Shown here: piece after piece, positions 52,578-63,635 of the stretch
Layout of the letters: every line of letters begins with the position of its first letter
Numbering within the stretch: position 1 is the stretch's first letter
Assembly (NCBI RefSeq): GCF_001270265.1
Contig: NZ_LGAP01000006.1
Location: forward strand, 1-64,000
DNA length: 64,000 nt
Origin: Ensifer adhaerens
GTDB taxonomy: Bacteria; Pseudomonadota; Alphaproteobacteria; Rhizobiales; Rhizobiaceae
Direction: 5' to 3'
The notes under the pieces: generated by a model
The model's input: the letters and a program-made list of their open reading frames with translations, nothing else
What the model was told of the DNA's origin: nothing
The model's database searches: none
Translations under genes and position numbers: made by a program

Positions 52578-53900
52578 TTACTTCTTGAGTTCGGCCTGCT
52601 CGGGGCTTGCCGGGAAGGCCGGATCGGTCTTCTTGCCGCGCAAGAGGTCAAGCGCGTAGTTGAGCTGCAGGTCGTCCTTGGGTTCCGGCGGCACGTAGGC
52701 GACCGAGCCCGAACCTTCGTCGGTTTCGCTCTGTCCCTGGATGTGGCCGCGCAGATCGGATTCGCCCTGTGCTTCGACCTTGCCGAGCAGTTCCGGCGGC
52801 AGTGGCTGTTCGACCTTGATGTCGGGCGTGATGCCCGTTCCCTGGATCGATTTGCCCGACGGCGTGTAGTAGAGCGCCGTCGTCAGGCGCAGAGCGCCGG
52901 CTTCGCCGAGCGGAATGATCGTCTGGACCGAGCCCTTGCCGAAGGAACGCGTGCCGAGCACGGTCGCGCGCTTCAGGTCCTGCAGGGCGCCGGCAACGAT
53001 TTCCGATGCGGAGGCCGAGCCGCCATTGACGAGAACGACCACCGGCTTGCCGTCACTCAGATCGCCTGGCGTCGCGTTGAAGCGGCGGGTCTCGTCCGGA
53101 TTGCGGCCACGGGTCGAAACGACCTCGCCGCGCTCCAGGAAGGCGTCGGAAACGTTGATCGCCTGGTCGAGCAGACCGCCCGGGTTGAGACGAAGGTCGA
53201 GGACGTAGCCCTTCAGCTTGTCGGCCGGTACTTCGGACTTGATCTTCTCGATGCCCTTCTTCAGGTCGTCGTAGGTCTTCTCGGTAAACGAGATGACGCG
53301 GAGATAGCCGACGTCGCCTTCGGTGCGGAACTTGACGGCGCGAACGGCGATCACGTCACGCACGATCGACAGTTCGATCGGCTTGTCTGCGCCCTTGCGC
53401 AGGATCGTCAGCTTGATCGGGGTGCCGACGGCGCCACGCATCTTCTCGACCGCATCCTCGAGCTTCAGGCCACGAACATCCTGGCCATCGATCTTGGAAA
53501 TGAAGTCACCGGCGAGAACGCCGGCGCGGGCCGCTGGCGTGTCGTCGATCGGGCTCGTCACCTTGACGAGGTCGTCTTCCATCGTCACTTCGATGCCGAG
53601 GCCGCCGAATTCGCCACGGGTCTGGGTGCGCATGTCCTCGGCATCTGTCGAGTTCATGTAGCTCGAGTGCGGATCAAGCGAAGAGAGCATGCCGTTGATG
53701 GCATTCTCGATCAGCTTGTCATCCTGCGGAGGGGTGACGTACTGCGCGCGCACGCGCTCGAACACGTCACCAAAAATCGCCAGTTCGCGATAGGTCGAGG
53801 TATTGGCCGCGACGGCTGGAACGACAGCCGAATAAATGACGCCCATAGCGGTCGCACCCATCAGCGCCCCGACCAGAACAAGTGAAGCCCTACGTATCAT
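52578..53900 (-). CDS. ctpA: Carboxy-terminal processing protease CtpA (S41 family)
   Basis: A 440-residue periplasmic S41 protease with an N-terminal signal/anchor (RRASLVLVGALMGATAMG). The PDZ domain is about residues 85-165 (GLGIEVTMEDDLVKVTSPID). The catalytic Ser is in VVLVNGGSASASEIVAGAL and the Lys in GTRSFGKGSVQTI. The ATG at 53900 is chosen; a longer frame to 54071 is antisense to the EnvC end. Its start overlaps the envC-like gene by 11 bp, a common pairing in alphaproteobacteria. Confidence 0.95.
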   Translation of the reverse strand: MIRRASLVLVGALMGATAMGVIYSAVVPAVAANTSTYRELAIFGDVFERVRAQYVTPPQDDKLIENAINGMLSSLDPHSSYMNSTDAEDMRTQTRGEFGGLGIEVTMEDDLVKVTSPIDDTPAARAGVLAGDFISKIDGQDVRGLKLEDAVEKMRGAVGTPIKLTILRKGADKPIELSIVRDVIAVRAVKFRTEGDVGYLRVISFTEKTYDDLKKGIEKIKSEVPADKLKGYVLDLRLNPGGLLDQAINVSDAFLERGEVVSTRGRNPDETRRFNATPGDLSDGKPVVVLVNGGSASASEIVAGALQDLKRATVLGTRSFGKGSVQTIIPLGEAGALRLTTALYYTPSGKSIQGTGITPDIKVEQPLPPELLGKVEAQGESDLRGHIQGQSETDEGSGSVAYVPPEPKDDLQLNYALDLLRGKKTDPAFPASPEQAELKK

Positions 53901-55323
53901 TTCGCGCCTTTCCAACCTCTGCTGCGGTCCACCACGGTCGGGAATCAACCGGTTTTCCGTCTTTTCGGAATTCAATGTAAAGCGTCGGCCGGTCGGTTTC
54001 CAGCGCCAAGGCCGCAGCGCTTGCGACTCTTTTTGCACCCATCGTCGCAAGCGGTTCACCCGCCACGACAAATTGTCCGGTCTGCACGCTCACCTTCTCC
54101 ATGCCCGACAGCACCACATGGTAGCCGTCGCCCGGATTGAGAATGATCATCTGCCCATAACTGCGGAAATTGCCTGCATAGACGATCCAGCCATCTGACG
54201 GCGCAGTCACCAGCGCACCGGGATTGGTTTCCAACATGATCCCTTGCAGGGAGTGCCCCGTACCATCGGCATCGCCGAACTTTCGCAAAAGCGATCCCGC
54301 GGCCGGATAGGCAAGCTTACTCCTCAGCTCCGAAAACACGTATGCTGGCGCAATGCGGTTTTTGTCGGGCACGGCGCTGCGGGCAAGCTCGCGCGCGGCT
54401 TCGCGCTCGGCCTCGCTCATGCGCAGGCGCTCTTCCTCCTGGGCGCGGGCGGCGGCCGCCGCGTCGCGCACCGAGGCGATTTCGTTTTCCAGCGAACCGA
54501 TGAGGCCTTCGAGATTGGTCGCCTGGGAGGCGAGTTCCTGCGCCTTGCGCTGCTCGGCGGCGAGCTCGGCGGCACTTTTCTGACGCAGCTTTTCCTTCTC
54601 GGCCACGAGCATCGACATGCGGCGCTCTTCCTCGGCATTGGCCGTCATCGCCGCGGTCAGCTCCTCGCGCTGCTTGCCGATGCCGGCGCGGATATCGGCG
54701 AGCGCCTTGAGGTCGGCGACGAGGTTATCCGTTTCCTCGCGAATTCCGGGCACGACAGCACCGAGCAGAATGGCGCTGCGAACGGAGCCGAGCGCATCCT
54801 CGGGCGTCACCAGGATCGCCGGCGGCGGGTTGCGGCCCATGCGCTGCAGCGCCGCCAGCACTTCGGCAAGCACGCCGCGCCGGGCGCGCAGCGATCGGCG
54901 TACCGTATCTTCCTTGGTGCGCAACTCGCTCAGCTTCTTCTCGCCGTCGACGATCTGCTGCTCCAGATCCTGCCGTTTCTTGGCGGAATCGACGATGGCG
55001 GCGCGCAGTGCCTCGTTGTTCTTGTCGATCTCGGCTATGGTTGCTGCCAGCTCGTCGGCGCGCTCCTGCGACAGCGTAATGGTCTTCGACAGCGCATCGA
55101 GTTCGCTGCGGGTGCTATCGCGACGAAGCGTCAGGTTCGCGGCCGGATCGGGCGGCCCCTGCTGCTGATCCGCGCCCGATGTCGCAGGCGTTGCCGGGGC
55201 ATCCTGGGCCGCAGCGGGGAGCGCGACGGCAAGTCCAAGCGCCAGCAGCGCCGCATAGCGGCTGGGCCGCCATGCATTGCCACCGATCTTTTCGAAAGCG
55301 CTCATCATGCTTCGGCGCGTCAT
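53890..55323 (-). CDS. EnvC-like murein hydrolase activator (degenerate LytM)
   Basis: A 477-residue periplasmic protein. Signal peptide near residues 20-40 (RYAALLALGLAVALPAAAQ). Coiled coil about 65-300 (repeats such as LEQQIVDGEKKLSELRTKED). The C-terminal M23/LytM domain (about 355-465) lacks the full zinc set: GTGHSLQGIMLET has no Asp, and the usual HxH is TLYIEFR. This matches EnvC-type activators of amidases rather than active peptidases. The start could also be the ATG at 55308. Overlaps ctpA by 11 bp. Confidence 0.9.
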   Translation of the reverse strand: MTRRSMMSAFEKIGGNAWRPSRYAALLALGLAVALPAAAQDAPATPATSGADQQQGPPDPAANLTLRRDSTRSELDALSKTITLSQERADELAATIAEIDKNNEALRAAIVDSAKKRQDLEQQIVDGEKKLSELRTKEDTVRRSLRARRGVLAEVLAALQRMGRNPPPAILVTPEDALGSVRSAILLGAVVPGIREETDNLVADLKALADIRAGIGKQREELTAAMTANAEEERRMSMLVAEKEKLRQKSAAELAAEQRKAQELASQATNLEGLIGSLENEIASVRDAAAAARAQEEERLRMSEAEREAARELARSAVPDKNRIAPAYVFSELRSKLAYPAAGSLLRKFGDADGTGHSLQGIMLETNPGALVTAPSDGWIVYAGNFRSYGQMIILNPGDGYHVVLSGMEKVSVQTGQFVVAGEPLATMGAKRVASAAALALETDRPTLYIEFRKDGKPVDSRPWWTAAEVGKARNDT

Positions 55324-55531
55324 TCGTCCCTAGGCGTCCAACCGGAAATGCCTGCGCTTATCACCGCCAACCGGAAACGATTTTCGGAAAGCGTCATGCG
55401 CAGTTTCAACGTTTCTGAGCGTTCGCCGCGCTTCCTTGCCGGGCGCGCGACGCCCTCTTCAAAAAAAGCCTAATCTGATTTGGGGGATGCGACCAACACA
55501 TATTCGCGTTATCGCCGGTGCGTCGTGCGTC

Positions 55532-56014
55532 TCAGACACGGTGGTAGGGATGTCCGGAAAGGATGGTCACGGCGCGATAGAGCTGCTCGGCGATCAGAAT
55601 GCGCACCAGCTGGTGTGGCCAGGTCATCTTGCCGAGATTGAGCACGGCGTCGGCGCGGGAATGAAGGCTCGGGTCGAGCCCGTCGGCACCGCCGATCGCG
55701 ATCATCAGGTCGCGTTTGCCGCCGTCGCGAAAGGTGCCGAGCAGCGATGCAAAGCCCTCGGAATCAAGCGCCTTGCCACGTTCGTCGAGCAGCACCAGCA
55801 GGCTGCCTTCGGCGAGCGCCTTTTCGAGCTGCGATGCCTCGTCGCGTTTGCGCGTCTCGGAATTGGACGCGCGGCTTTCGTTGACTTCGACCACGCGGGA
55901 AAGTTCAAGACCGATTGCCGGACCGGCCTTGGCAAAACGATCGAGATAGCGGGCCGCAAGGTCTTTTTCCGGCCCCGCCTTCAGGCGGCCGACTGCGAAA
56001 AGTCCGATACGCAT
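55532..56014 (-). CDS. rlmH: 23S rRNA (pseudouridine-1915-N3)-methyltransferase
   Basis: A 160-residue SPOUT methyltransferase that modifies pseudouridine 1915 in helix 69 of 23S rRNA. The start is MRIGLFAVGRLKAGPEKDLA. The knot segments are LLVLLDERGKALDSEGFA, MIAIGGADGLDPS and LTWPHQL-type KMTWPHQLVRILIAEQLYRA. Full length. The ATG at 56014 is supported by the family start. A family-3 repeat lies 37 bp upstream, between rlmH and rsfS. Confidence 0.95.
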   Translation of the reverse strand: MRIGLFAVGRLKAGPEKDLAARYLDRFAKAGPAIGLELSRVVEVNESRASNSETRKRDEASQLEKALAEGSLLVLLDERGKALDSEGFASLLGTFRDGGKRDLMIAIGGADGLDPSLHSRADAVLNLGKMTWPHQLVRILIAEQLYRAVTILSGHPYHRV

Positions 56015-56050
56015 GACAAAATCCGTCTCCGCCTGCGCTGGACCGCGCAC

Positions 56051-56155
56051 CTGCATACCTCCTGAAACCGGGATCGATTCAAGGAGAAGATCCTGCAGCG
56101 CTCTAAAGCCCAACAGCGACCTTTACGCGTCATACCAGACGCGGCAGCGCTGCAA
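56051..56155 (+). repeat. Dispersed intergenic repeat, family 3, copy 4
   Basis: A divergent copy: CTGCATACCTCCTGAAACCG, ATCGATTCAAGGAGAAGATC, CTGCAGCG, CCAACAGCGACCTTTACGCG, then TCATACCAGACGCGGCAGCG. It occupies the leader of rlmH (minus strand). Confidence 0.7.
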
Positions 56156-56283
56156 GCTACGGTCAGTCGCAACAATCATCTCGGCTGTGATACGCCGCTT
56201 CGGCGATGACAGCCACATTCCCAACATGCATGACCGCAACTCGGCTCGCGCGACGGCTCAGACGTCCGACGAACCCGGCGGTC

Positions 56284-56730
56284 TCAATGCAGCGTGCCGT
56301 CCTCGATTTCCGGTGTCGCCCACATCTTTTCGATGTTGTAGAACTCCCGGATTTCCGGCCTGAAGATGTGAATGATCACATCGCCGTTATCGATTAGCAC
56401 CCAGTCGCCTGTTTCCAGACCTTCGACGCGGGCGTTGCCGAAGCCCTCGTCCTTCAGATCCGTGGTCAGATGGTCGGCAATCGCCGCCACATGCCTGCTC
56501 GATCGCCCGGAGACAACGACCATGAAGTCTCCCAGCGCCGACTTGCCGGCAATGTTGATGGTGACGATATCTTCTGCCTTCGAGTCCTCTAGGCTCTCGA
56601 GGACCAGTTGAAGCGCACGGACAGCGGCTTCGTCGCTAGATCCCGTGCTGCGTGGGAACGCGGAGGCCGCATATCCCTTGGCGTGTGCTGTTGTCAGGGT
56701 CTTTCCTTTCCATGTGAACAGAACAGGCAC
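56284..56730 (-). CDS. rsfS: Ribosomal silencing factor RsfS
   Basis: A protein of up to 148 residues of the RsfS/Iojap family, which binds L14 and blocks subunit joining when nutrients are low. The core is LESLEDSKAEDIVTINIAGK, SALGDFMVVVSGRSSRHVAA and NGDVIIHIFRPEIREFYNIE. The GTG at 56730 gives the longest frame but a poor ribosome site; related proteins begin near TTAHAKGYAASAF, where a CTG preceded by AAAGGAAAG might serve instead. It is followed by rlmH, as in many bacteria. Confidence 0.92.
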   Translation of the reverse strand: MPVLFTWKGKTLTTAHAKGYAASAFPRSTGSSDEAAVRALQLVLESLEDSKAEDIVTINIAGKSALGDFMVVVSGRSSRHVAAIADHLTTDLKDEGFGNARVEGLETGDWVLIDNGDVIIHIFRPEIREFYNIEKMWATPEIEDGTLH

Positions 56731-56818
56731 TTCCGATTCGCCGTATCGCTCGAACCGTCAGTAAATGTAGGCATCAAACCAGAACGGTTTCAAGACACCA
56801 GAAATGAATCATTCGATT

Positions 56819-57442
56819 TCACGCCGTCCTGGCGGACCGAAGTGCCGTCGAACTCATCGAGGAACGCGGCCCGTGGATGAAGGTCCAGGCGGGTGCCCGG
56901 TGAAAAGCAAGGCGCCGGGCATCGTCCTCGTCGATGCGGGCATAGTCGAAGGTCTTGGCCATGCGTGAAGAGAGATAGGCAAGCGTCGAGCCCGGCCGGT
57001 CGATGACCGCGATCGGGAAGGTGCGGGCGATCTTCTGCCAGTTCTGCCAGCGGTGAAAGTTGCGCAGGTTGTCGGCGCCCATGATCCAGACGAAACGGAT
57101 ATCGCGGTTGCGGGCCTGGACGATCGCAAGCGTGCGGGCGGTATAGCTCTGCCCCAGCGCCTTTTCGAAGGCGGTCACCTTGATGCGCGGATCCGGAGCG
57201 ATCTTTTCGCTGAGCGCGATGCGGTCGGCAAGCGGTGCCAGATTGTTATGGTTCTTCAAGGGGTTTCCGGGGGTGACCATCCACCAGAGCTGGCTGAGGC
57301 CAAGGCGCTGGATCGCCGTTTCGGCGACCAGAACGTGCCCCTCATGCGGCGGGTTGAACGAGCCGCCGAACAGGCCGACCACCATGCCGCTTTCGACATG
57401 GGGCATGCGCAGATAGCGGCCGTTCACCTCCAAAGACGTCAC
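56819..57442 (-). CDS. nadD: Nicotinate-nucleotide adenylyltransferase
   Basis: Makes deamido-NAD from nicotinate mononucleotide and ATP. The nucleotidyltransferase signature is VVGLFGGSFNPPHEGHVLVA. The second motif region is WWMVTPGNPLKNHNNLAPLA, and the C-terminal ISSTALR-type motif appears as SSMSSTALRS. The start is uncertain: I chose GTG at 57442, one base after the proA stop; ATG at 57406 (MPHVESGMVVGLF) is an alternative. Last of proB-proA-nadD on the minus strand. Confidence 0.92.
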   Translation of the reverse strand: MTSLEVNGRYLRMPHVESGMVVGLFGGSFNPPHEGHVLVAETAIQRLGLSQLWWMVTPGNPLKNHNNLAPLADRIALSEKIAPDPRIKVTAFEKALGQSYTARTLAIVQARNRDIRFVWIMGADNLRNFHRWQNWQKIARTFPIAVIDRPGSTLAYLSSRMAKTFDYARIDEDDARRLAFHRAPAWTFIHGPRSSMSSTALRSARTA

Positions 57443-57443
57443 G

Positions 57444-58733
57444 TCAGGGCCTGACCTGTCCGGTGCCACGCACGCGATATTTGAACGATGTCAGCTGCTC
57501 GACGCCGACGGGGCCGCGGGCGTGCATCTTGCCGGTGGCAATTCCAATCTCGCCGCCCATGCCGAATTCGCCGCCATCGGCAAACTGGGTGGAGGCATTG
57601 TGCAAGAGGATGGCGGAATCGATCTCGGCGAAGAAACGTTCGACGACATCGGCATCTTCGGCGATCACGGCCTCGGTATGCGCAGACGACCAGGTGTTGA
57701 TATGCTCGATCGCGCCGGAGATGCCATCCACCAGCCGGACCGAGATGATCGCGTCGAGATATTCCGTCGACCAATCCGCATCGTTCGCCGGCTTCAGGCC
57801 ATCGACGGTACCGGCAAGTTCCTTGGACACCCGCACTTCGCAGCCGGCCGCCAGGAGCGCTCGAAGCAGCGGCTTTGCCAGCTTTTCCGCGGCATTGCTG
57901 TCGATCAGCAGCGTCTCGGCGGCGCCGCAGATGCCGGTGCGGCGCATCTTGGCGTTGACGACGATCTTTTCGGCCATGGCGAGATCGGCAGACGCGTCGA
58001 CATAGATGTGGCAGAGGCCTTCGAGGTGAGCGAACACCGGTACGCGCGCCTCGTTCTGGACGCGGGCGACGAGGCTTTTTCCCCCGCGCGGAACAATGAC
58101 GTCAATGGTGCCGCCGAGGCCGGAAAGCATGGCGCCGACGGCGGCGCGATCGGCGACCGGCACCATCTGGATCGCATGTTCGGGCAGGCCGGCGGTCTTC
58201 AGACCTTCGACAAGGCAGGCATGGATGGCGCGCGAGGAGTGGAAGCTGTCGGAGCCGCCGCGCAGGATGACGGCATTGCCGGCCTTCAGGCACAGTGCGC
58301 CGGCATCTGCCGTCACGTTCGGGCGGCTCTCGTAGATCACGCCGATGACGCCGAGCGGCGTGCGAACGCGCTCGATATGCAGGCCATTGGGGCGATCCCA
58401 CTCGGCGATGACGTCACCGACCGGATCCCTCAATTCGGCAATCGCGCGAATGCCATTCGCCATGTCGCGGATACGGCTTTCCGTCAGCGTCAGGCGGTCG
58501 ATGAAGGAGGCAGCGACGCCGGACTGGCGGGCGTTTTCAAGATCGATCGCATTGGCGGCAAGAACCTCGTCGCGGCGGTTGACGACCGTCTCGGCCATCG
58601 CGATCAGCGCTGCATGTTTGCGCTCGGCGGTGGCAACGGCGAGCGGCCGGCTTGCGGCCTTCGCCTGGCGGCCGATCTCCAGCATGACGCTCTCGACGTC
58701 ATCCTTCTTCACTTCGTCAAGCATGGACTTCAT
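57444..58733 (-). CDS. proA: Glutamate-5-semialdehyde dehydrogenase
   Basis: Reduces gamma-glutamyl phosphate to the semialdehyde in proline synthesis (429 aa). The catalytic Cys is in [16 protein letters not shown]. Other family motifs are [36 protein letters not shown] and [12 protein letters not shown]. The start overlaps the 3' end of proB by 17 bp, so the two proline genes are coupled and can feed the unstable intermediate between enzymes. Confidence 0.96.
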   Translation of the reverse strand: MKSMLDEVKKDDVESVMLEIGRQAKAASRPLAVATAERKHAALIAMAETVVNRRDEVLAANAIDLENARQSGVAASFIDRLTLTESRIRDMANGIRAIAELRDPVGDVIAEWDRPNGLHIERVRTPLGVIGVIYESRPNVTADAGALCLKAGNAVILRGGSDSFHSSRAIHACLVEGLKTAGLPEHAIQMVPVADRAAVGAMLSGLGGTIDVIVPRGGKSLVARVQNEARVPVFAHLEGLCHIYVDASADLAMAEKIVVNAKMRRTGICGAAETLLIDSNAAEKLAKPLLRALLAAGCEVRVSKELAGTVDGLKPANDADWSTEYLDAIISVRLVDGISGAIEHINTWSSAHTEAVIAEDADVVERFFAEIDSAILLHNASTQFADGGEFGMGGEIGIATGKMHARGPVGVEQLTSFKYRVRGTGQVRP

Positions 58734-59886
58734 CCCTCCGGCCGTCCTTCTCGTCGGCGCGTTTGCCGGTCATCACCAGATCGTCGCGATGCACCATGGC
58801 GGCGCGGCCGGCATAGCCGAGGATCGCTGCGATCTCGGCGGATTTCTTGCCGGCGATCTGGCGGGCCTCGTCGGCATCATAGCCGGCAAGGCCGCGCGCG
58901 ATCTCGCGGCCTGATGCGCCGAGAATGGCGATGGTGTCGCCGCGGCTGAACGTGCCCTTCACCTCGCGCACGCCCGCAGGCAGCAGGCTCTTGCCGGAGC
59001 GGAGCGCCTCCTCGGCGCCGGCATCGATGGACAGCGTGCCGGCGGGCAGCAACTGCCCGGCGATCCAGGTCTTGCGTGCGGTCACCGGCGAGCCCGATGG
59101 CGCAAACCAGGACGAGCGAGCGCCGTCCTCGATCGCCGCCAGCGGATGGTTGGGTTTGCCCGAGGCGATGATCATCGCGCAGCCGGCGGTGGTTGCGATC
59201 TTGCCAGCGTCGATCTTGGTGCGCATGCCGCCGCGCGACAGCTCGGAGGCGGCTCCCCCTGCCATCGCTTCGATCTCGGGCGTGATCTCCGCGATCACAT
59301 CGAGGAAACGGGCGTTGGGGTCGAGATGCGGCGGCGCCGTGTAGAGACCGTCGATATCGGAGAGTAGCACCAGCAGATCGGCGCCGACCATGGTGGCGAC
59401 GCGGGCGGCCAGGCGATCGTTGTCGCCGTAGCGGATCTCGGTGGTGGCGACCGTATCGTTCTCGTTGATGATCGGCACGGCGCCGAGCTTCAAGAGCTGA
59501 TTGATCGTGGCGCGGGCGTTCAAATAGCGGCGACGCTCCTCGGTGTCGCCGAGCGTCAGCAGCACCTGACCGGCGACGATGGCGTCGGCAGAAAGGCTTT
59601 CCGACCAGGCGCGGGCAAGGGCGATCTGGCCGACGGCAGCGGCCGCCTGGCTTTCCTCGAGCTTCAGCGCTCCCGGTGGTAGTTTCAACACGGTGCGTCC
59701 AAGCGCGATGGCGCCGGAGGAGACGACGAGAACGTCGACACCCCTAGCTCTGAGGGCAGCAATATCGGCGCACATTGCGTCGAGCCACGCCTTTTTCAGC
59801 CCGGTCGCGCGGTCGACCAACAGGGCCGACCCGATCTTGATGACGACCCGACGATACTTTTGAAGCGGCTTGCGGGTCTTCGTCAT
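58717..59886 (-). CDS. proB: Glutamate 5-kinase
   Basis: Phosphorylates glutamate to gamma-glutamyl phosphate, the feedback-inhibited first step of proline synthesis (389 aa). The kinase domain (1-265) has [44 protein letters not shown] and [14 protein letters not shown]-terminal PUA domain (about 285-365) is present. The ATG at 59886 lies one base after the obgE stop; a frame to 59922 would overlap obgE. obgE-proB-proA-nadD is a common alphaproteobacterial order. Confidence 0.96.
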   Translation of the reverse strand: MTKTRKPLQKYRRVVIKIGSALLVDRATGLKKAWLDAMCADIAALRARGVDVLVVSSGAIALGRTVLKLPPGALKLEESQAAAAVGQIALARAWSESLSADAIVAGQVLLTLGDTEERRRYLNARATINQLLKLGAVPIINENDTVATTEIRYGDNDRLAARVATMVGADLLVLLSDIDGLYTAPPHLDPNARFLDVIAEITPEIEAMAGGAASELSRGGMRTKIDAGKIATTAGCAMIIASGKPNHPLAAIEDGARSSWFAPSGSPVTARKTWIAGQLLPAGTLSIDAGAEEALRSGKSLLPAGVREVKGTFSRGDTIAILGASGREIARGLAGYDADEARQIAGKKSAEIAAILGYAGRAAMVHRDDLVMTGKRADEKDGRRDEVHA

Positions 59887-59887
59887 G

Positions 59888-61844
<1,957 letters not shown>

Positions 61845-61850
61845 CGAAGG

Positions 61851-61877
61851 CCCCCGCGAAGGCATGCTTCGCGGGGG
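61851..61877 (+). terminator. Hairpin after the EEP gene
   Basis: A perfect 11-bp stem CCCCCGCGAAG with CTTCGCGGGGG and loop GCATG, starting 6 bp after the stop. There is no T-run, so termination is uncertain. Confidence 0.5.
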
Positions 61878-61887
61878 AAATGTTGCT

Positions 61888-61926
61888 TAAAGCCCACTGT
61901 CCAAATGCTTTGGACAGTGGGCTTTA
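61888..61926. repeat. Perfect 18-bp inverted repeat
   Basis: TAAAGCCCACTGTCCAAA (61888-61905) and its exact complement (61909-61926) with a TGC loop. It lies between the convergent EEP and GNAT genes; it may be a bidirectional terminator or part of a repeat element, since family-2 DNA follows directly. Confidence 0.85.
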
Positions 61927-61927
61927 G

Positions 61928-61990
61928 GCGTTTGGCTTCAATCATGTCTTTATCGCAAAACCGCTTCACACTTTTGCGAGACATGCTTCA
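61928..61990. repeat. Dispersed intergenic repeat, family 2, copy 4 (module C only)
   Basis: Contains CATGTCTTTATCGCAAAACC and CACACTTTTGCGAGACATGC, the module seen at 21365-21421. The right end TGCTTCA gives the UGA stop of the downstream GNAT gene on the minus strand. Confidence 0.8.
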
Positions 61991-62572
61991 ATGCGGCCGG
62001 CGTAGATCCGCGGCGGTCAGCCGTGTTTCGATATGCGCGACCATGGCATTGCGGGCGAGCGCATAGATCTGGCTGCATCCGCTGATCTGGAAGCCGAGCT
62101 TTTCCTGGACCTTGAGCGATCCCGGATTGTCGGCGAAGACGCCGGAATGCAAGGTCGTTTCCGGCATCCGCCGGAAGAAGCGCTCGATCGCCGCATAGGC
62201 GGCTTCGCTCGCCAGGCCCTTGCCCCAGTAGAACCGGTTCAGCCAATAGCCGACATGCCATTGGCCGTGCCTGAGCTCGATGCCGATGCAGCCGATATGC
62301 ACGTCGTCGCCGGTGGTGATCGCCAACGTCCAGTCGGGGGTGAGCCCCGAGGTCTGGCTCGCCAGCCAATCGAGCGCATCCTGCTGGTCGTAGGGGGCGG
62401 GCACGCGCGAGAGCATGCGCGCCACCTGGAAATCGGCCAGCGACTGGGCGATCGCCTCGGCATCGCTGCGCCGATGGGGTCTCAGCACCAGACGCCTGGT
62501 CTCGATGACCGGGCAGGGCCCGGGGCCGGGACGGACGATGGTGCGCGACCGTTCGGAAGTAAGCGCGTTCAT
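61988..62572 (-). CDS. GNAT-family N-acetyltransferase (RimJ-like), copy 2
   Basis: A 194-residue GNAT of the RimJ/RimL type. Seen: VIETRRLVLRPHRRSDAEAI, then IGCIGIELRHGQWHVGYWLN, the acetyl-CoA loop YWGKGLASEAAYAAIERFF, and FADNPGSLKVQEKLGF. The acceptor is unknown. The start overlaps the stop of the upstream GNAT by 4 bp (ATGA). The two GNATs are similar to each other, suggesting an old tandem duplication. Confidence 0.88.
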   Translation of the reverse strand: MNALTSERSRTIVRPGPGPCPVIETRRLVLRPHRRSDAEAIAQSLADFQVARMLSRVPAPYDQQDALDWLASQTSGLTPDWTLAITTGDDVHIGCIGIELRHGQWHVGYWLNRFYWGKGLASEAAYAAIERFFRRMPETTLHSGVFADNPGSLKVQEKLGFQISGCSQIYALARNAMVAHIETRLTAADLRRPH

Positions 62573-63201
62573 CGCATGCCTCCCCAGCTTCTGAGGGAAA
62601 CCCAGGTCTTGCGGTCGAGCCGGTACCATTCAACTGAGATCGATCCGCCGAGCGCAAGGCTGCCGACCATGCCGCTGCCCTGGAACTGGAAGCCGCACTT
62701 CTGGATGACCCGGCGCGACGCGAGGTTCATGACCCGGCAGCGTGCATCGATCTGGTCGATGTCGCGGGTGCGGAAAGCCATGTCGGTCAGGGCCTGGGCA
62801 GCCTCGGTGGCATAACCCTGGTTCCAATAGGGTTCGCCCAGCCAATAGCCGAGTTCCGCCGTCTTGCCATCGGGATGCGGCTCGATACCGCAGCAACCGA
62901 GGAATGCGCCATTCTCCGCTTTGGTAATCGCGTAGACGCACTTGCCAATCGTGCCGGCTTTGGCGCGTCGCACGAAATCGGCGGCATCGGCCGTCGTATA
63001 CGGGTGCGGCATGCGCGAGACCATGGTGGCGACATTGGCATTGTTGGCAAGATGGGCAAGGGCGTCGATATCGTCTTCATGGGGGGCGCGCAGAACGAGC
63101 CGGGGTGACAACAATATCGGGCAATCGGTCCTTGACCGTTGGGGCCTCAGCCTTTGTTCGGGAGACCGTGATTGGTCTTCCCTCAGTAGCTCGGTTTGCA
63201 T
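62569..63201 (-). CDS. GNAT-family N-acetyltransferase (RimJ-like), copy 1
   Basis: A 210-residue GNAT. Core: LSPRLVLRAPHEDDIDALAH, FLGCCGIEPHPDGKTAELGY, YWNQGYATEAAQALTDMAF and VMNLASRRVIQKCGFQFQ. It has an N-terminal extension of about 35 charged residues. The ATG at 63201 is chosen over a frame to 63249 that would run into the rpmA terminator. It is translationally coupled to the following GNAT. Confidence 0.88.
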   Translation of the reverse strand: MQTELLREDQSRSPEQRLRPQRSRTDCPILLSPRLVLRAPHEDDIDALAHLANNANVATMVSRMPHPYTTADAADFVRRAKAGTIGKCVYAITKAENGAFLGCCGIEPHPDGKTAELGYWLGEPYWNQGYATEAAQALTDMAFRTRDIDQIDARCRVMNLASRRVIQKCGFQFQGSGMVGSLALGGSISVEWYRLDRKTWVSLRSWGGMR

Positions 63202-63220
63202 GGTTCGTCCTCCAGAAACG

Positions 63221-63260
63221 AAAAAAAGGGGAGTTGGGTATTGCCCCATCTCCCCTTTTT
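63221..63260 (-). terminator. Terminator of rplU-rpmA
   Basis: Stem AAAAAGGGGAG (63223-63233) with CTCCCCTTTTT (63250-63260). On the minus strand it ends in a seven-T run (63221-63227). It lies 73 bp after the rpmA stop. Confidence 0.9.
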
Positions 63261-63332
63261 AGGTCTGGCTTGGAACCGTTAGGTGCGTCAGCCGGGTCGA
63301 TGAGACGCCGGCTGTTTTAGAGCGCTACCGGC

Positions 63333-63602
63333 TTATTCCGCTGCTTCCGCTTTCGGCATTACAGACACGTACACGCGGCCATTGGCCTTCGTACGGAAGT
63401 CCACGTTACCCGCCGTAAGCGCAAAAATCGTATGGTCCTTGCCGAGGCCGACATTGGCGCCCGGATGCCACTTGGTGCCGCGCTGACGCAGAATGATGTT
63501 GCCGGCGATGACTTTCTCGCCGCCGAACTTCTTCACGCCAAGGCGCTTGGACTCAGAATCGCGACCGTTGCGCGACGAACCGCCAGCTTTTTTGTGTGCC
63601 AT
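63333..63602 (-). CDS. rpmA: 50S ribosomal protein L27
   Basis: An 89-residue large-subunit protein that reaches the peptidyl-transferase centre. The start [20 protein letters not shown] is the uncleaved form, and [20 protein letters not shown] and [20 protein letters not shown] follow. It is 33 bp downstream of rplU, the universal rplU-rpmA pair, close to obgE as in many bacteria. The ATG at 63602 follows AAGGAGAACACC. Confidence 0.97.
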   Translation of the reverse strand: MAHKKAGGSSRNGRDSESKRLGVKKFGGEKVIAGNIILRQRGTKWHPGANVGLGKDHTIFALTAGNVDFRTKANGRVYVSVMPKAEAAE

Positions 63603-63635
63603 TGGTGTTCTCCTTTAAACCTTCGATCCCAAAAC

